Part shown: piece by piece, positions 1-8,447 of the stretch | Layout of the letters: the number at the start of each line of letters is the position of its first letter | How positions within the stretch are numbered: position 1 is the stretch's first letter | Notes under the pieces: model-generated | What the model was told of the DNA's origin: nothing | The model's database searches: none | What the model saw: only the letters and a program-made list of their open reading frames with translations | Program-made: the position numbers and the translations under genes | DNA from: Alloprevotella sp. | GTDB taxonomy: Bacteria > Bacteroidota > Bacteroidia > Bacteroidales > Bacteroidaceae | Reading direction: 5' to 3' | Length of the DNA: 64,000 nt | Assembly (NCBI GenBank): GCA_017477205.1 | Contig: JAFUXE010000009.1 | Span: 8,208-72,207 of the forward strand

Positions 1-1348
1 GGTACGTCGAAAGGCCAAGGCTTCGGATGAGGCGGTTGGCGGATGTCGTCACGTAAGTCACCATGTGGAAACGAGGCCCGTAGGCACCGATGAGAATGCC
101 CACGACGATAGGACCGCCGGCAAGGCCGAGGCGTATGGCATCGTTCATGCCGGGAATGGCTATCGGGATGTATCCTACAACAAGCCCGAGCACCATTCCC
201 ACGAAGATGGTTATCATGTTGGGCTCTTCAAGCGCCCCTGCGGTGTTGCCAAGCTCCTCGGCAACCTTCGCGCAACTGCCGGCATCGCCGACCACCGTCA
301 GGCGGTCACCGAAGCGGAGCACGAGGTCGGGAGTGGCAACAAGCTGTATGCCGGCACGCTTCACGCGGCTGACGTTCACGCCGAAACGCTCCCGGAGACG
401 CAGGGTGCCAAGATGCTTCCCGTTCACCTCCTTGCGCGTGATGAGGATGCGCTCGGAGACCAGATGGGCATCCAGAGCGTTCCAGTCGATGTCCGCTTTG
501 TTCCAGTCGGTATTGTCGCGCTGGCCGAAGAATATCGTCAACGCCTTCATTTGCCTGGGATTCGTGATGACGAGGATGCGGTCGCCCTGTTCCAGCGTCG
601 TCTTGGCCGTGGGAAGAATCACCTTTCCCGACCGCCATATACGGCTCGCCACGTAATTGCCGCTGCCAAGTTCCGCAGCCTCCGCAAGGGTCTTGCCGAA
701 GACGGCGGGATTCGTCACCTCAAAGGAGGCGATGAAGGCTTCGTCGTCCTCGCCCTTTTCCTCCACGGCCTTGTGGTGGCGCAGCCAAACACGCACGGCG
801 ATGAGTGCAAAGATGACACCCACCATGCCCACGGGATAGGTGACGGCAAGCGACAGGGCGGCGGCAATGCCCTCGTGCGAATGTCCAAGCTGCGTGAGCT
901 CCTGCTGGGCGGCAGCAAGGGCCGGCGTGTTGGTGGTGGCCCCACAGAGCACACCCATAGCCTCGCCGATAGAAATGGCACCCGTCCAAGCGGGTATCAG
1001 CGCCACAAGTGTCCCGAAGAGCACAAGCCCCAAACTAATCAGGCTCAGCGTCGTGCCGCCGTGGCGGAATGCGCTCACGAAACCGGGACCCACCTGCAAT
1101 CCAAGGACATAGACAAAGATGATGAGACCGAAGTCCTCGGCATACACCAGCATGTCGTGGTCTATTTCAAAGCCGAGGCTTCCCGCCAGGATGCCCACGA
1201 AGAATACAAACGCCACCCCCAGGCTTATGCCCTTGACGCGCAACTTTCCAAGCGCAAGTCCCAGAGCACAAACAAGGCTTATCAGCGTGACGGCCTTGAT
1301 GGCGGGCAAGCCGAAGAGTACGGTGTCTATCCAGTGGATGAGGTTCAT
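1..1348 (-). CDS. YidE/YbjL-type putative transporter, 3' end outside window
   Basis: Inner-membrane protein of the AspT/YidE/YbjL family, putative anion or amino-acid exchangers; the substrate is not known. The reading frame starts at the ATG at 1348 (MNLIHWIDTVLFGLPAIKAV) and stays open for 449 codons to the window edge, so the C-terminus is missing. The visible part has an N-terminal block of hydrophobic segments, then two soluble TrkA-C-like modules (one around LEQGDRILVITNP, one around LRFGDRLTVVGD), then the start of a second hydrophobic block (ITIFVGMVLGLVVGYIPIAI). That membrane/TrkA-C/TrkA-C/membrane order is typical of the family. It lies 86 bases downstream of cysS on the same strand. 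Confidence 0.85.
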   Translation of the reverse strand, partial: MNLIHWIDTVLFGLPAIKAVTLISLVCALGLALGKLRVKGISLGVAFVFFVGILAGSLGFEIDHDMLVYAEDFGLIIFVYVLGLQVGPGFVSAFRHGGTTLSLISLGLVLFGTLVALIPAWTGAISIGEAMGVLCGATTNTPALAAAQQELTQLGHSHEGIAAALSLAVTYPVGMVGVIFALIAVRVWLRHHKAVEEKGEDDEAFIASFEVTNPAVFGKTLAEAAELGSGNYVASRIWRSGKVILPTAKTTLEQGDRILVITNPRQMKALTIFFGQRDNTDWNKADIDWNALDAHLVSERILITRKEVNGKHLGTLRLRERFGVNVSRVKRAGIQLVATPDLVLRFGDRLTVVGDAGSCAKVAEELGNTAGALEEPNMITIFVGMVLGLVVGYIPIAIPGMNDAIRLGLAGGPIVVGILIGAYGPRFHMVTYVTTSANRLIRSLGLSTY

Positions 1349-1434
1349 TTCTTAGTTTTTTCTTTTGATAACATGGAAACTCCGGATCCAGAGAGCCCGG
1401 GGCATCCAGCCGAATACCCCGGGACATTCAGTCC

Positions 1435-2913
1435 TCAAAGCCTCCACGTGGCCCCATCACGCGTGTCCTTCACCTCGAAGCCAATTTCGCCGAGGCGGTC
1501 GCGGATGAGGTCGCTCGTGGCCCAGTCCTTGGCAGCCTTTGCCTTGGCGCGCACTTCGAGCAGGAGGTCAACGGCCTTTCCGAAGCTGTCCTCGCGGGCG
1601 GCACGCTCACCGTCTCCCCCACCCTGCGGCAGGAGGCCGAGGATGTCGAAGGCGAAGGTGTGGAACACACGGCTGAGGGCCTCCAAGCCCGCGGGCGTAA
1701 TGGTCTGCTTGTGGTCGTAGAGGCTGTTGATGGTGCGGCAGGCATCGAAAAGGTGGCTGATGACAATGGGCGAGTTCAGGTCGTCGTCCATAGCATCGGT
1801 ACATTTCTCCTCGAGCTCGCGGGCGAAAGCCTCGTCCAAGGCACCGCCTTCCGTGGGCTGTATGCGCTGGAGCGTTGCCACGGCCTCCATCAGGCGTTCC
1901 AGGCCTTTCTGGCTGGCTTGCAAGGCTTCATTGGAGAAATCGACGGTGCTGCGATAGTGCGCCTGAAGGATGAAGAAGCGTATCGTCATGGGGCTGTAAG
2001 CCTGCGTGAGATTTTTGTTCTCGCCACTGAAGAACTCGAAGAGCGTGATGAAGTTGCCGAGGCTCTTGCCCATCTTCTGCCCGTTGATGGTAATCATGTT
2101 GTTGTGCATCCAGTAGTTCACCATCGGTTCTCCCTGCGATGCCACTGCCTGTGCAATCTCGCATTCATGGTGGGGGAACACGAGGTCCATGCCGCCGCCG
2201 TGGATGTCGAAACGCTTGCCGAGATACTTGCGTCCCATCGCCGTGCACTCGCAATGCCAGCCGGGAAAGCCGTCGCTCCAGGGCGAGGGCCAGCGCATGA
2301 TGTGCTCAGGCTTCGCCTTCTTCCAGAGTGCGAAGTCCACCTGGTTACGCTTCTCGTCACCTCCTGCGAGGTCGCGGCTCTGGTTGATAACATCTTCGAG
2401 GTTGCGGCCGGAGAGTACGCCGTAGTGATGCTTGCGGTTGTAGGCTTCAACGTCGAAATAGACACTACCGTCGCTCTCGTAGGCGAAGCCGTTGTCCATG
2501 ATTTCCCTGACGAGCTCTTCCTGCTCAATGATATGTCCCGTGGCGTGCGGCTCGATGCTGGGCGGCAGCACATTCAGGCGCGCCATTGCCTCGTGGTAGC
2601 GGTTCGTATAGTACTGTGCCACTTCCATCGGCTCCAGTTGTTCAAGGCGTGCCTTCTTGGCGATTTTGTCGTCGCCCTCGTCGGCATCATGCTCCAGATG
2701 GCCCACATCCGTGATATTGCGGACATAGCGCACCTTGTAGCCGAGGTGCGTCAAGTAGCGGAACAACAGGTCGAAGGTGATGGCGGGACGTGCATGTCCC
2801 AGATGCGGGTCACCATAGACGGTGGGGCCGCACACGTACATGCCTACCCTTCCCTCATGAATCGGGCGGAAGGGCTGCTTGCTGCGGCTCAGGGTATTGT
2901 ATATGTAGAGCAT
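1435..2913 (-). CDS. cysS: Cysteine--tRNA ligase
   Basis: Class I aminoacyl-tRNA synthetase charging tRNA-Cys in the cytosol. At 492 residues it has the usual length. Visible signatures are CGPTVYG at about 28-34, the HIGH-type motif HLGH at 37-40, the WHCEC segment and HHECE near 247-251 that supply zinc ligands, and the KMSKS-type motif KMGKS at about 280-284. The start is the ATG at 2913. A heptamer tandem array (2934-2982) separates it from the upstream deoxynucleoside kinase, and the two genes are co-directional. Confidence 0.97.
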   Translation of the reverse strand: MLYIYNTLSRSKQPFRPIHEGRVGMYVCGPTVYGDPHLGHARPAITFDLLFRYLTHLGYKVRYVRNITDVGHLEHDADEGDDKIAKKARLEQLEPMEVAQYYTNRYHEAMARLNVLPPSIEPHATGHIIEQEELVREIMDNGFAYESDGSVYFDVEAYNRKHHYGVLSGRNLEDVINQSRDLAGGDEKRNQVDFALWKKAKPEHIMRWPSPWSDGFPGWHCECTAMGRKYLGKRFDIHGGGMDLVFPHHECEIAQAVASQGEPMVNYWMHNNMITINGQKMGKSLGNFITLFEFFSGENKNLTQAYSPMTIRFFILQAHYRSTVDFSNEALQASQKGLERLMEAVATLQRIQPTEGGALDEAFARELEEKCTDAMDDDLNSPIVISHLFDACRTINSLYDHKQTITPAGLEALSRVFHTFAFDILGLLPQGGGDGERAAREDSFGKAVDLLLEVRAKAKAAKDWATSDLIRDRLGEIGFEVKDTRDGATWRL

Positions 2914-2933
2914 ACGATTCTAAATTAAAAATT

Positions 2934-2982
2934 TCAATGGTCAATGGGCAACGAACAACGGCTCGTTACTCGTTAACTCGTC
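2934..2982. repeat. Heptamer tandem array, seven units
   Basis: Seven contiguous 7-base units in phase: TCAATGG twice, GCAACGA, ACAACGG, CTCGTTA twice, ACTCGTC. The sequence changes along the array but the 7-base step is kept. It ends on the stop codon of the upstream deoxynucleoside kinase (TGA at 2983-2981 on the minus strand) and lies just before cysS. Confidence 0.75.
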
Positions 2983-3595
2983 AACTAAAGAGTCCGAACA
3001 GTTGCGCGTCGATTTTATCCGTCACACGACTGAAGTCCTCGGGCTTACTCTCGAATTTCGTCGTGTCGCCGTCAACGATAATCAGCGGTCCCTGATAGGT
3101 GGCAATCCACTTCTCGTAGCGGTCGTTGAGTCCCTGGAGGTAGTCGATGCGGATGGACTTTTCAAATTCACGTCCGCGCTTCTGTATCTGCGAGACGATG
3201 TTGGGGATGGTACTGCGGATGTAAATCATCAGGTCGGGCAACTGAACGAGCGACATCATCAGGTCGAAGAGGTCGGAATAGTTCTGGAAGTCGCGGTCGC
3301 TCATCATACCCATCTCATGCAGGTTCGGGGCAAAGATGCGCGCATCCTCGAAGATAGTGCGATCCTGAATAATAACTTCCTGGCTCTTGCTGATTTCCAC
3401 CACTTCCTTGAAGCGCTTATTGAGGAAGTACACCTGCAAATTAAACGACCAGCGCTCCATGTCGGCGTAGAAGTCGTCCAGATAGGGATTGTGATCCACG
3501 GGTTCGAAGCGCGGCGTCCACCCGTAGTGTTTTGATAGCATCTTGGTGAGCGTTGTCTTTCCGCTCCCGATGTTTCCGGCAATGGCGATATGCAT
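2981..3595 (-). CDS. Deoxynucleoside kinase (second tandem copy)
   Basis: Salvage kinase that phosphorylates deoxynucleosides (dAK/dGK family). The product is 204 residues when started at the ATG at 3595 (MHIAIAGNIGSGKTTL). A longer in-frame start at 3661 would add 22 residues read from a heptamer repeat and is rejected. Walker A is GNIGSGKTT at about 7-15; the catalytic/base-contact motif is DRTIFED; the LID region is KRGREFE. It is a paralogue of the gene directly upstream, and the pair is probably co-transcribed. Which deoxynucleoside each copy prefers cannot be read from the sequence. Confidence 0.9.
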   Translation of the reverse strand: MHIAIAGNIGSGKTTLTKMLSKHYGWTPRFEPVDHNPYLDDFYADMERWSFNLQVYFLNKRFKEVVEISKSQEVIIQDRTIFEDARIFAPNLHEMGMMSDRDFQNYSDLFDLMMSLVQLPDLMIYIRSTIPNIVSQIQKRGREFEKSIRIDYLQGLNDRYEKWIATYQGPLIIVDGDTTKFESKPEDFSRVTDKIDAQLFGLFS

Positions 3596-3596
3596 G

Positions 3597-3632
3597 GTTG
3601 AAAGTTGAAAGTTTTTACGTTGAAAGTTGAAA
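3597..3632. repeat. Heptamer array GTTGAAA
   Basis: Two pairs of the 7-mer GTTGAAA (3597-3610 and 3619-3632) are separated by the 8-base GTTTTTAC. The array fills the gap between the two co-directional deoxynucleoside kinase genes and begins 2 bases beyond the start codon of the downstream one. Confidence 0.7.
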
Positions 3633-3657
3633 GTTCCTGAGATTCCGGGAAAGCACG

Positions 3658-4287
3658 TCACTTCTCCCTTGGTGAGAACAGCCCGAACAGTTCGGAATCT
3701 ATCTTGCTCACGACGCGGCTGAAGTCCTCGCGGACATGCTGGAAGTCCAGGTTGTCCGCGTCAAGAACGAGGAGGCGTCCCCGATATTTCTCGAAGATGA
3801 ATTCCTCGTATAGTCGGTTGAGGTTTTCCAGGTAGTCAAGCGCGATGGCCTGCTCGTAGCTGCGGCCGCGCTTCTGGATGTTCTCTACCAGATGCGGTAC
3901 GCTGGCACGCAGGTATATCATCAAGTCAGGATACTTCGCCACCATCATCATTGACTCGAACAACTCCATGTAGCATTCAAAATCGCGGTCGCTGAGGTTC
4001 CCCATCTGGCGGTTGTTGGCGGCAAAGACATACACGCCCTCGAAGATGGAGCGGTCCTGAATAACCGTGTCGTCGCGATCAGCAATGGCCAGCAGGTCAC
4101 GGAAACGCTCCTTCAGGAAAAAAACTTCCAGATTGAACGACCAGCGGCGTATGTCCCCATAGTAATCCTCAAGATAGGGATTCGTGTCCACCACCTCGTA
4201 ACGCGGCGTCCAGCCATAGTATTCGGCCAGCATCTCCGTCAACGTGGTCTTCCCGCTCCCCATGTTTCCCGATACGGCAATGTACAT
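3658..4287 (-). CDS. Deoxynucleoside kinase (first tandem copy)
   Basis: Deoxynucleoside salvage kinase of 209 residues starting MYIAVSGNMGSGKTTL, with Walker A GNMGSGKTT, a DRSIFEG motif and a KRGRSYE LID segment. It resembles the downstream copy along its whole length (shared YGWTPR, RWSFNL and DRDF segments), so the two arose by duplication. In Bacteroidota such pairs are commonly annotated as deoxyadenosine and deoxyguanosine kinases; assigning them individually would be a guess. A promoter-like -7 box lies about 30 bases upstream. Confidence 0.9.
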   Translation of the reverse strand: MYIAVSGNMGSGKTTLTEMLAEYYGWTPRYEVVDTNPYLEDYYGDIRRWSFNLEVFFLKERFRDLLAIADRDDTVIQDRSIFEGVYVFAANNRQMGNLSDRDFECYMELFESMMMVAKYPDLMIYLRASVPHLVENIQKRGRSYEQAIALDYLENLNRLYEEFIFEKYRGRLLVLDADNLDFQHVREDFSRVVSKIDSELFGLFSPREK

Positions 4288-4314
4288 CTGTGTGTCCTTT
4301 TTTTATATTTGGGT

Positions 4315-4323
4315 GCAAATATA
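4315..4323 (-). promoter_or_regulatory. Promoter -7 box for the kinase pair
   Basis: Reads TATATTTGC on the minus strand, a match to the Bacteroidota -7 consensus TAnnTTTG. It lies 28 bases upstream of the ATG at 4287. No convincing TTTG partner at the usual spacing was found. Confidence 0.55.
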
Positions 4324-4413
4324 CACAAAGTGTATAAAAATGGGGAACAATAGCCAAAAGAAAATACCTCTCCACAAGTTTTCAACTCCCAAAGAAGTTT
4401 ACGCACCCTTCTG

Positions 4414-5499
4414 CTAAGAAAACTCCCGCCGCAATGGATAGTGGCTTCGCATCGCCTCAAACAGCTCGGGGTGGGCGCGCAGGACGAGCGTGTCGCACAG
4501 GGGATCGAACAGACGTAGGGGGGCGTACATGGCGTCCTCGGGAATATAGGAGAGAAAATGATGCGCCTCGCGAGGGAGGAGGCCGAAACCATAGGGACGA
4601 TATTCGTAGCCTTCCGGCAGGTCGGGCGGAAGAATCGCGAAATCCCTGTCAAGGCCGAAATGCCGCGCCACGGCGGCCAGAGCCATTTGCGTGGCACGGG
4701 CCTTTCCATCGGCAGAATAGCCTGCAATGTGGGGCGTAGCCAAAAAGGCGCGACACAGAAGTTCGGGGGATATACGGGGCTCGTCCTCCCAAGTGTCCAC
4801 CACGACGGCGCGTAAAACACCTTCGTCAAAGGCACGGACAAGCGACTCCGTGCATACGACCTCCCCGCGGCTCGTATTGACTATGACGGGGTGACGGGAA
4901 GCCTCAGCGACAAGGCGGAAGAAGGGTTCGTCGGCCATGTGATACGTAGCATGCCTGCCTGTACGGGTCAGGGGTACATGGAAGGTGATGATATCGGCAT
5001 GGCGGATGACATCTTCCAAAGGGATGAAGCCGCTTTCCCCGCGATCGGCACGCGGCGGGTCGCATAGAAGAACCGACAGCCCCATCTTCCGTGCCATGCG
5101 CTCCACGCGGCTGCCGACGTGCCCCACGCCGACGATGCCCAGCGTTGTGGACACATCCAGACGCACCTTCCCGGACAAGGCGAGGCGCAAAAGAGCACTG
5201 TGCACATACTGCTCCACGCTGCCGGCATTGCAGCCGGGGCAGTTCGTCCAGGCAATGCCGCGACGGTGGAGGTAGGCGGTATCGAGGTGGTCGTAGCCGA
5301 TGGTAGCCGTGGCAATGAAGCGGACGCGCGAACCTTCGAGCAGGGCGGCATCGCAGCGGGTGCGAGTGCGTACGACGAGAGCGTCGGCATCGCGGACGGC
5401 AGCGGACGTTATCTCAGCGGCAGGCAGAAAGTCAGCGCGTCCCAGCTGCTCAGCATAGGGACGCGCGTAGGGGATAGCAGCATCGACGACAAGCTTCAT
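4414..5499 (-). CDS. pdxB: 4-phosphoerythronate dehydrogenase
   Basis: NAD-dependent D-isomer 2-hydroxyacid dehydrogenase family enzyme, the second step of DXP-dependent pyridoxal phosphate synthesis (4-phosphoerythronate to 2-oxo-3-hydroxy-4-phosphobutanoate). 361 residues. It has the PdxB-like N-terminus (MKLVVDAAIPYARPY), the ATIGYDHLD segment, the Rossmann motif GIVGVGHVGSRV, VIVNTSRGEVV, and the catalytic His segment ATPHIAGYSADGK, followed by a C-terminal PdxB dimerisation region. Its ATG overlaps the stop of the DUF3108 gene (ATGA, 5496-5499), indicating translational coupling. Confidence 0.93.
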   Translation of the reverse strand: MKLVVDAAIPYARPYAEQLGRADFLPAAEITSAAVRDADALVVRTRTRCDAALLEGSRVRFIATATIGYDHLDTAYLHRRGIAWTNCPGCNAGSVEQYVHSALLRLALSGKVRLDVSTTLGIVGVGHVGSRVERMARKMGLSVLLCDPPRADRGESGFIPLEDVIRHADIITFHVPLTRTGRHATYHMADEPFFRLVAEASRHPVIVNTSRGEVVCTESLVRAFDEGVLRAVVVDTWEDEPRISPELLCRAFLATPHIAGYSADGKARATQMALAAVARHFGLDRDFAILPPDLPEGYEYRPYGFGLLPREAHHFLSYIPEDAMYAPLRLFDPLCDTLVLRAHPELFEAMRSHYPLRREFS

Positions 5500-6302
5500 T
5501 TGACGATGGAGGTTTGCGGGTTGCGGGCTCCGCTGACGCTGCGGAGGTAGGCCTTGGCCGTTCCGAAGCGCAGGTTCAGGTCAAGACGCACGGGAAGGTG
5601 GTTCTTGTCGTCGGTGACGTAGAAGCGGACAATCTCCTTTTCCTTGCCCTTCTCCTTCTCCATATAGCTGAAGACAAGGCAACGGTAGGTTGTGTTGGAA
5701 CCTTCCATCTTGAAGTTCTTCTTCCCCTGATAAACAAGGTAGCGCCACTCCGCATGCTTGCCCTCAGCCATGAGGAAGGGGATGCGCTGCCCCTGCTTAT
5801 AGGAAGAGGCGTCGAAGGAACGTGCGCGCAGCATCATGCTGAGCATGTCATAGGCGCAGTTCTTGCCCTGGAAGGTTTTCTGCTTGGGCTGGTTCTGATT
5901 GCGGCGATAGTACATCTTGAGTGCACACTGCCCGGAGGGGTAGCTGTACCACACCTTTTCCTGCCGGAACGTGCCGCCCTCGTTGGCATCCTTCTGATAG
6001 TAGAGGGGGCAGAGGTTGAGATCGACGTAGGAGGTGAGCTTATCCTTCATCGTGAAATACTTCTCCGTCTTCTTCGAGGTCGTCGTGTTGAGCGTGGTAC
6101 GGTAGGCTGGCTTTCCGCCGTACTGCGTCTGCGTGATGTTCCACGTTGCGCTGCCGACGTTCACCCATACGAACTTCCAGTTGAAAAAGAGGTCGTACTG
6201 CAAGGTCTCGCCGCTCTGGAAGGCGTTGTTCTTGGCACCGCACTGTGCGTGCATCTGCATGGACAGGCACGCTGCCATCAGTAGGATAAGAGCTTTCTTC
6301 AT
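5496..6302 (-). CDS. DUF3108 domain secreted protein
   Basis: Exported protein of 268 residues from the ATG at 6302 (MKKALILLMAACLSMQMHAQ, a signal peptide); an upstream in-frame ATG at 6341 would place 13 extra residues before the signal peptide and is less likely. The body (GETLQYDLFFNWKFVWVNVG, then MYYRR and LRFGTAKAYL near the end) fits the DUF3108 family, predicted beta-rich periplasmic proteins of unknown role. It overlaps pdxB by 4 bases; no functional link to vitamin B6 synthesis is evident. Confidence 0.8.
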   Translation of the reverse strand: MKKALILLMAACLSMQMHAQCGAKNNAFQSGETLQYDLFFNWKFVWVNVGSATWNITQTQYGGKPAYRTTLNTTTSKKTEKYFTMKDKLTSYVDLNLCPLYYQKDANEGGTFRQEKVWYSYPSGQCALKMYYRRNQNQPKQKTFQGKNCAYDMLSMMLRARSFDASSYKQGQRIPFLMAEGKHAEWRYLVYQGKKNFKMEGSNTTYRCLVFSYMEKEKGKEKEIVRFYVTDDKNHLPVRLDLNLRFGTAKAYLRSVSGARNPQTSIVK

Positions 6303-6410
6303 GTCGGTTGTTGTTGAAATATCTTTAATTGTGTCTGACACTGCTATGACGCGGCAGGCATACCCGCCGTTTAATCGGCTATCGTCAGGAGTGCCGTCTT
6401 TTAGGGACTT

Positions 6411-8345
6411 TTAACGCCGCTTGCGCTCGCGCTCGATGTTTTTCTCATGAGCCGACTGGCGGCGTTGCTGCTCCTTGGTCTTACGGAGTTCCGAGGGCTT
6501 CTGCCGCAAAGGGGAGAGAGCTTCCGTGTCCCAGGTAATCTCCGTGTCCCAGTTCTCGCGTATAACGAGTTTCTCGGGATAGTAGGTCACACGCTCGGGT
6601 TGACGCCGCTGCGCGTAGTCGCCCGTGTCCCAGCGGCCGTTGCCATTGCTATCGGAGAAAAGCCGGAGGTAGTAGTCACCGGGCTTCAGGTAGAAGAAGT
6701 CCGCGTGTCCGTCCTGCGCCGTCAGCTGTCCCACGACTTTCTCGCCGCTTTGCAGCAGCTGGACAACAATGGCGGTGGTGTCCGTGCCGATCAGCGTGAC
6801 AAACAGGCTGCCGACGTCCTCCTCGGACGTGATGCGGAACTCGCGGCGCACAGGCTTGTTCACCTGCCCAGAGATGCCTTCGACGATGGCACTGTCCAGA
6901 GCCACCACGTAGCGCTGTCCGGGACGCCATTCTCCCTTGACGCGGAAGCCCTTGAGCCCCAAACGTTCAAGGCGCAACGGCACGGCGGTTTCCACGCTGT
7001 CCACCAGAAGGCTGAGGTGTACCCCGGCCGTGTCCAGCCGCAGAAGGGGTTCCTCCGCAGCAAAGGACAGGTTCAGGTTGGGCGGCAGTACGCTGGGCAC
7101 GTCTTCCTTCATCCGCAGGGCTGCAACGGGGCGCTCGTCGTGAGTGTAGTCGCCACGTTTGTGCCGCTTCTCCAGTTGCTTCTGCCACTTTTCCTCCTCC
7201 TTTTCCCGCTCCTTCTGAATACGCGCGTTCGTCATGCGCGGCACGACTTCCAGCGTGTCAGTATAGAGGAAACGCTCAAAGGTGCTGTCGTTCGTCATCT
7301 CGTAGGTATAGTAGATGCGCAAGGAGTCGTTGCCCGAGACGAGAGAGTCGAGAATCCAGTAGGTGATGGTGTCGTTCGTCTCGTTGCGCTCCTCAAGGAA
7401 TACGCCCTCACTGTGACCGTTGACAAGTTCTATAGTCGGAGTGTGGGCAGAAGGCGCCGTGAAGTAGGTCGTGAAATGGTTGGGAACCTCACGCACCGTT
7501 TTCAGCAGGGTGCGCAGCGTGCTGGTTTCCGCGAAGGCGCGCAGCACGACGTCATCAGGCGTGAAATGGGTATAGGGTATCGTCTGTATGGAATCCCAGC
7601 GCGTCGTGTCCGCCCAGACAGTGTCATAGCGGATGTCCGCAAAGCATCCCGTCGTCAACGTGTCATCAAGGAAGGCAAGCTGTTCTCCGCGATCCCAATG
7701 GGCATTGCCGTCCATGTCCTTGAGAGCATAGATGCGGTATTGTCCCTGCCTGACTCCTTTCACGGCAAAGCGTCCCATGTCGTTGGTGCGTGCCACGCGA
7801 GAGAGGGGCTGCGTCTGGAAGGCGCTATCGGGAGCCTGCGCATCGTAGAGGCCCACAAGCATGCCCTTCACGGGCTCCAGCGTCTGCGCATCGATGACGG
7901 TGCCGGCGACTTCCATCGTGTCCACCTCGCCGCCCGTGGAAAAGTAGTATGTGAATTGCCCCAAGGGGTTACCCTCCGTGGCGTCGGTGATGGCATCAGA
8001 GAAGTCAATGGTGTAGGTAGTGTTCGGCATCAGGGTGTCAAGGAGTTCTACGGACACCTTCCTGCCGCTAACCTTTATCTCGGGCATTTCCTCCTGCGGC
8101 GGCGAAACGACAATTTTCTCGGACGGGTTCTCGAGCTTCACGTTCTCACTAAACGTCAGCACAACCTTCTTGAGATGGTTGATGTCGGTCTCGCCTATCT
8201 GCGGCGACATGCCCACAAGGCGCGGAGGTTCCTCGTCGTAAGGGCCTCCGTCGGGGCCGCTGCCGGGGTTGGCGCAGGAAAGCAGGAAGAGCAGCATGAA
8301 CACTGCCATGCCCGGAGTCCATTGTCCTATACTATTGTGCTTCAT
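6411..8345 (-). CDS. Ig-like domain lipoprotein
   Basis: Envelope lipoprotein of 644 residues. The N-terminus has a hydrophobic stretch ending LLFLLSC, with the lipidated Cys at residue 24. Residues about 40-140 form an SbsA-type Ig-like (Big_5) domain (PRLVGMSPQIGETDI, then FSENVKLENP). A carboxypeptidase-regulatory-like region follows (AGTVIDAQTLEPVKGMLVGL), with a second copy of the YLRLFSDSNGNGRWDTGDY type near the C-terminus. The tail is very basic (KTKEQQRRQSAHEKNIERER). Its role is unknown. It is common in Bacteroidota and here lies between the GH3-family gene and the DUF3108 gene. Confidence 0.8.
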   Translation of the reverse strand: MKHNSIGQWTPGMAVFMLLFLLSCANPGSGPDGGPYDEEPPRLVGMSPQIGETDINHLKKVVLTFSENVKLENPSEKIVVSPPQEEMPEIKVSGRKVSVELLDTLMPNTTYTIDFSDAITDATEGNPLGQFTYYFSTGGEVDTMEVAGTVIDAQTLEPVKGMLVGLYDAQAPDSAFQTQPLSRVARTNDMGRFAVKGVRQGQYRIYALKDMDGNAHWDRGEQLAFLDDTLTTGCFADIRYDTVWADTTRWDSIQTIPYTHFTPDDVVLRAFAETSTLRTLLKTVREVPNHFTTYFTAPSAHTPTIELVNGHSEGVFLEERNETNDTITYWILDSLVSGNDSLRIYYTYEMTNDSTFERFLYTDTLEVVPRMTNARIQKEREKEEEKWQKQLEKRHKRGDYTHDERPVAALRMKEDVPSVLPPNLNLSFAAEEPLLRLDTAGVHLSLLVDSVETAVPLRLERLGLKGFRVKGEWRPGQRYVVALDSAIVEGISGQVNKPVRREFRITSEEDVGSLFVTLIGTDTTAIVVQLLQSGEKVVGQLTAQDGHADFFYLKPGDYYLRLFSDSNGNGRWDTGDYAQRRQPERVTYYPEKLVIRENWDTEITWDTEALSPLRQKPSELRKTKEQQRRQSAHEKNIERERKRR

Positions 8346-8375
8346 CTTGTCGTTGAGAGGGAGGGATTGGAGTTG

Positions 8376-8447
8376 TCGGAATATTCGGAGTGTTCAGAAT
8401 GTTCTGAGTGTTCGGAATTCTCGGAATAATCTGAGTAATCTGAAAAC
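8376..8447. repeat. Nonamer tandem array, eight units
   Basis: Eight 9-base units in phase: TCGGAATAT, TCGGAGTGT, TCAGAATGT, TCTGAGTGT, TCGGAATTC, TCGGAATAA, TCTGAGTAA, TCTGAAAAC. It ends on the stop codon (8447-8449) of the GH3-family gene and fills most of the gap to the next co-directional gene. Confidence 0.8.

Noticed and set aside
1396..1423. Terminator hairpin CCCGGGG / CCCCGGG after cysS
   Set aside because: Seven-base stem with a 14-base loop and no T run on either strand.
65..1720. Long plus-strand reading frame opposite the transporter and cysS
   Set aside because: It has no recognisable protein, lies antisense to two clear genes, and is explained by the scarcity of stop codons in GC-rich DNA.
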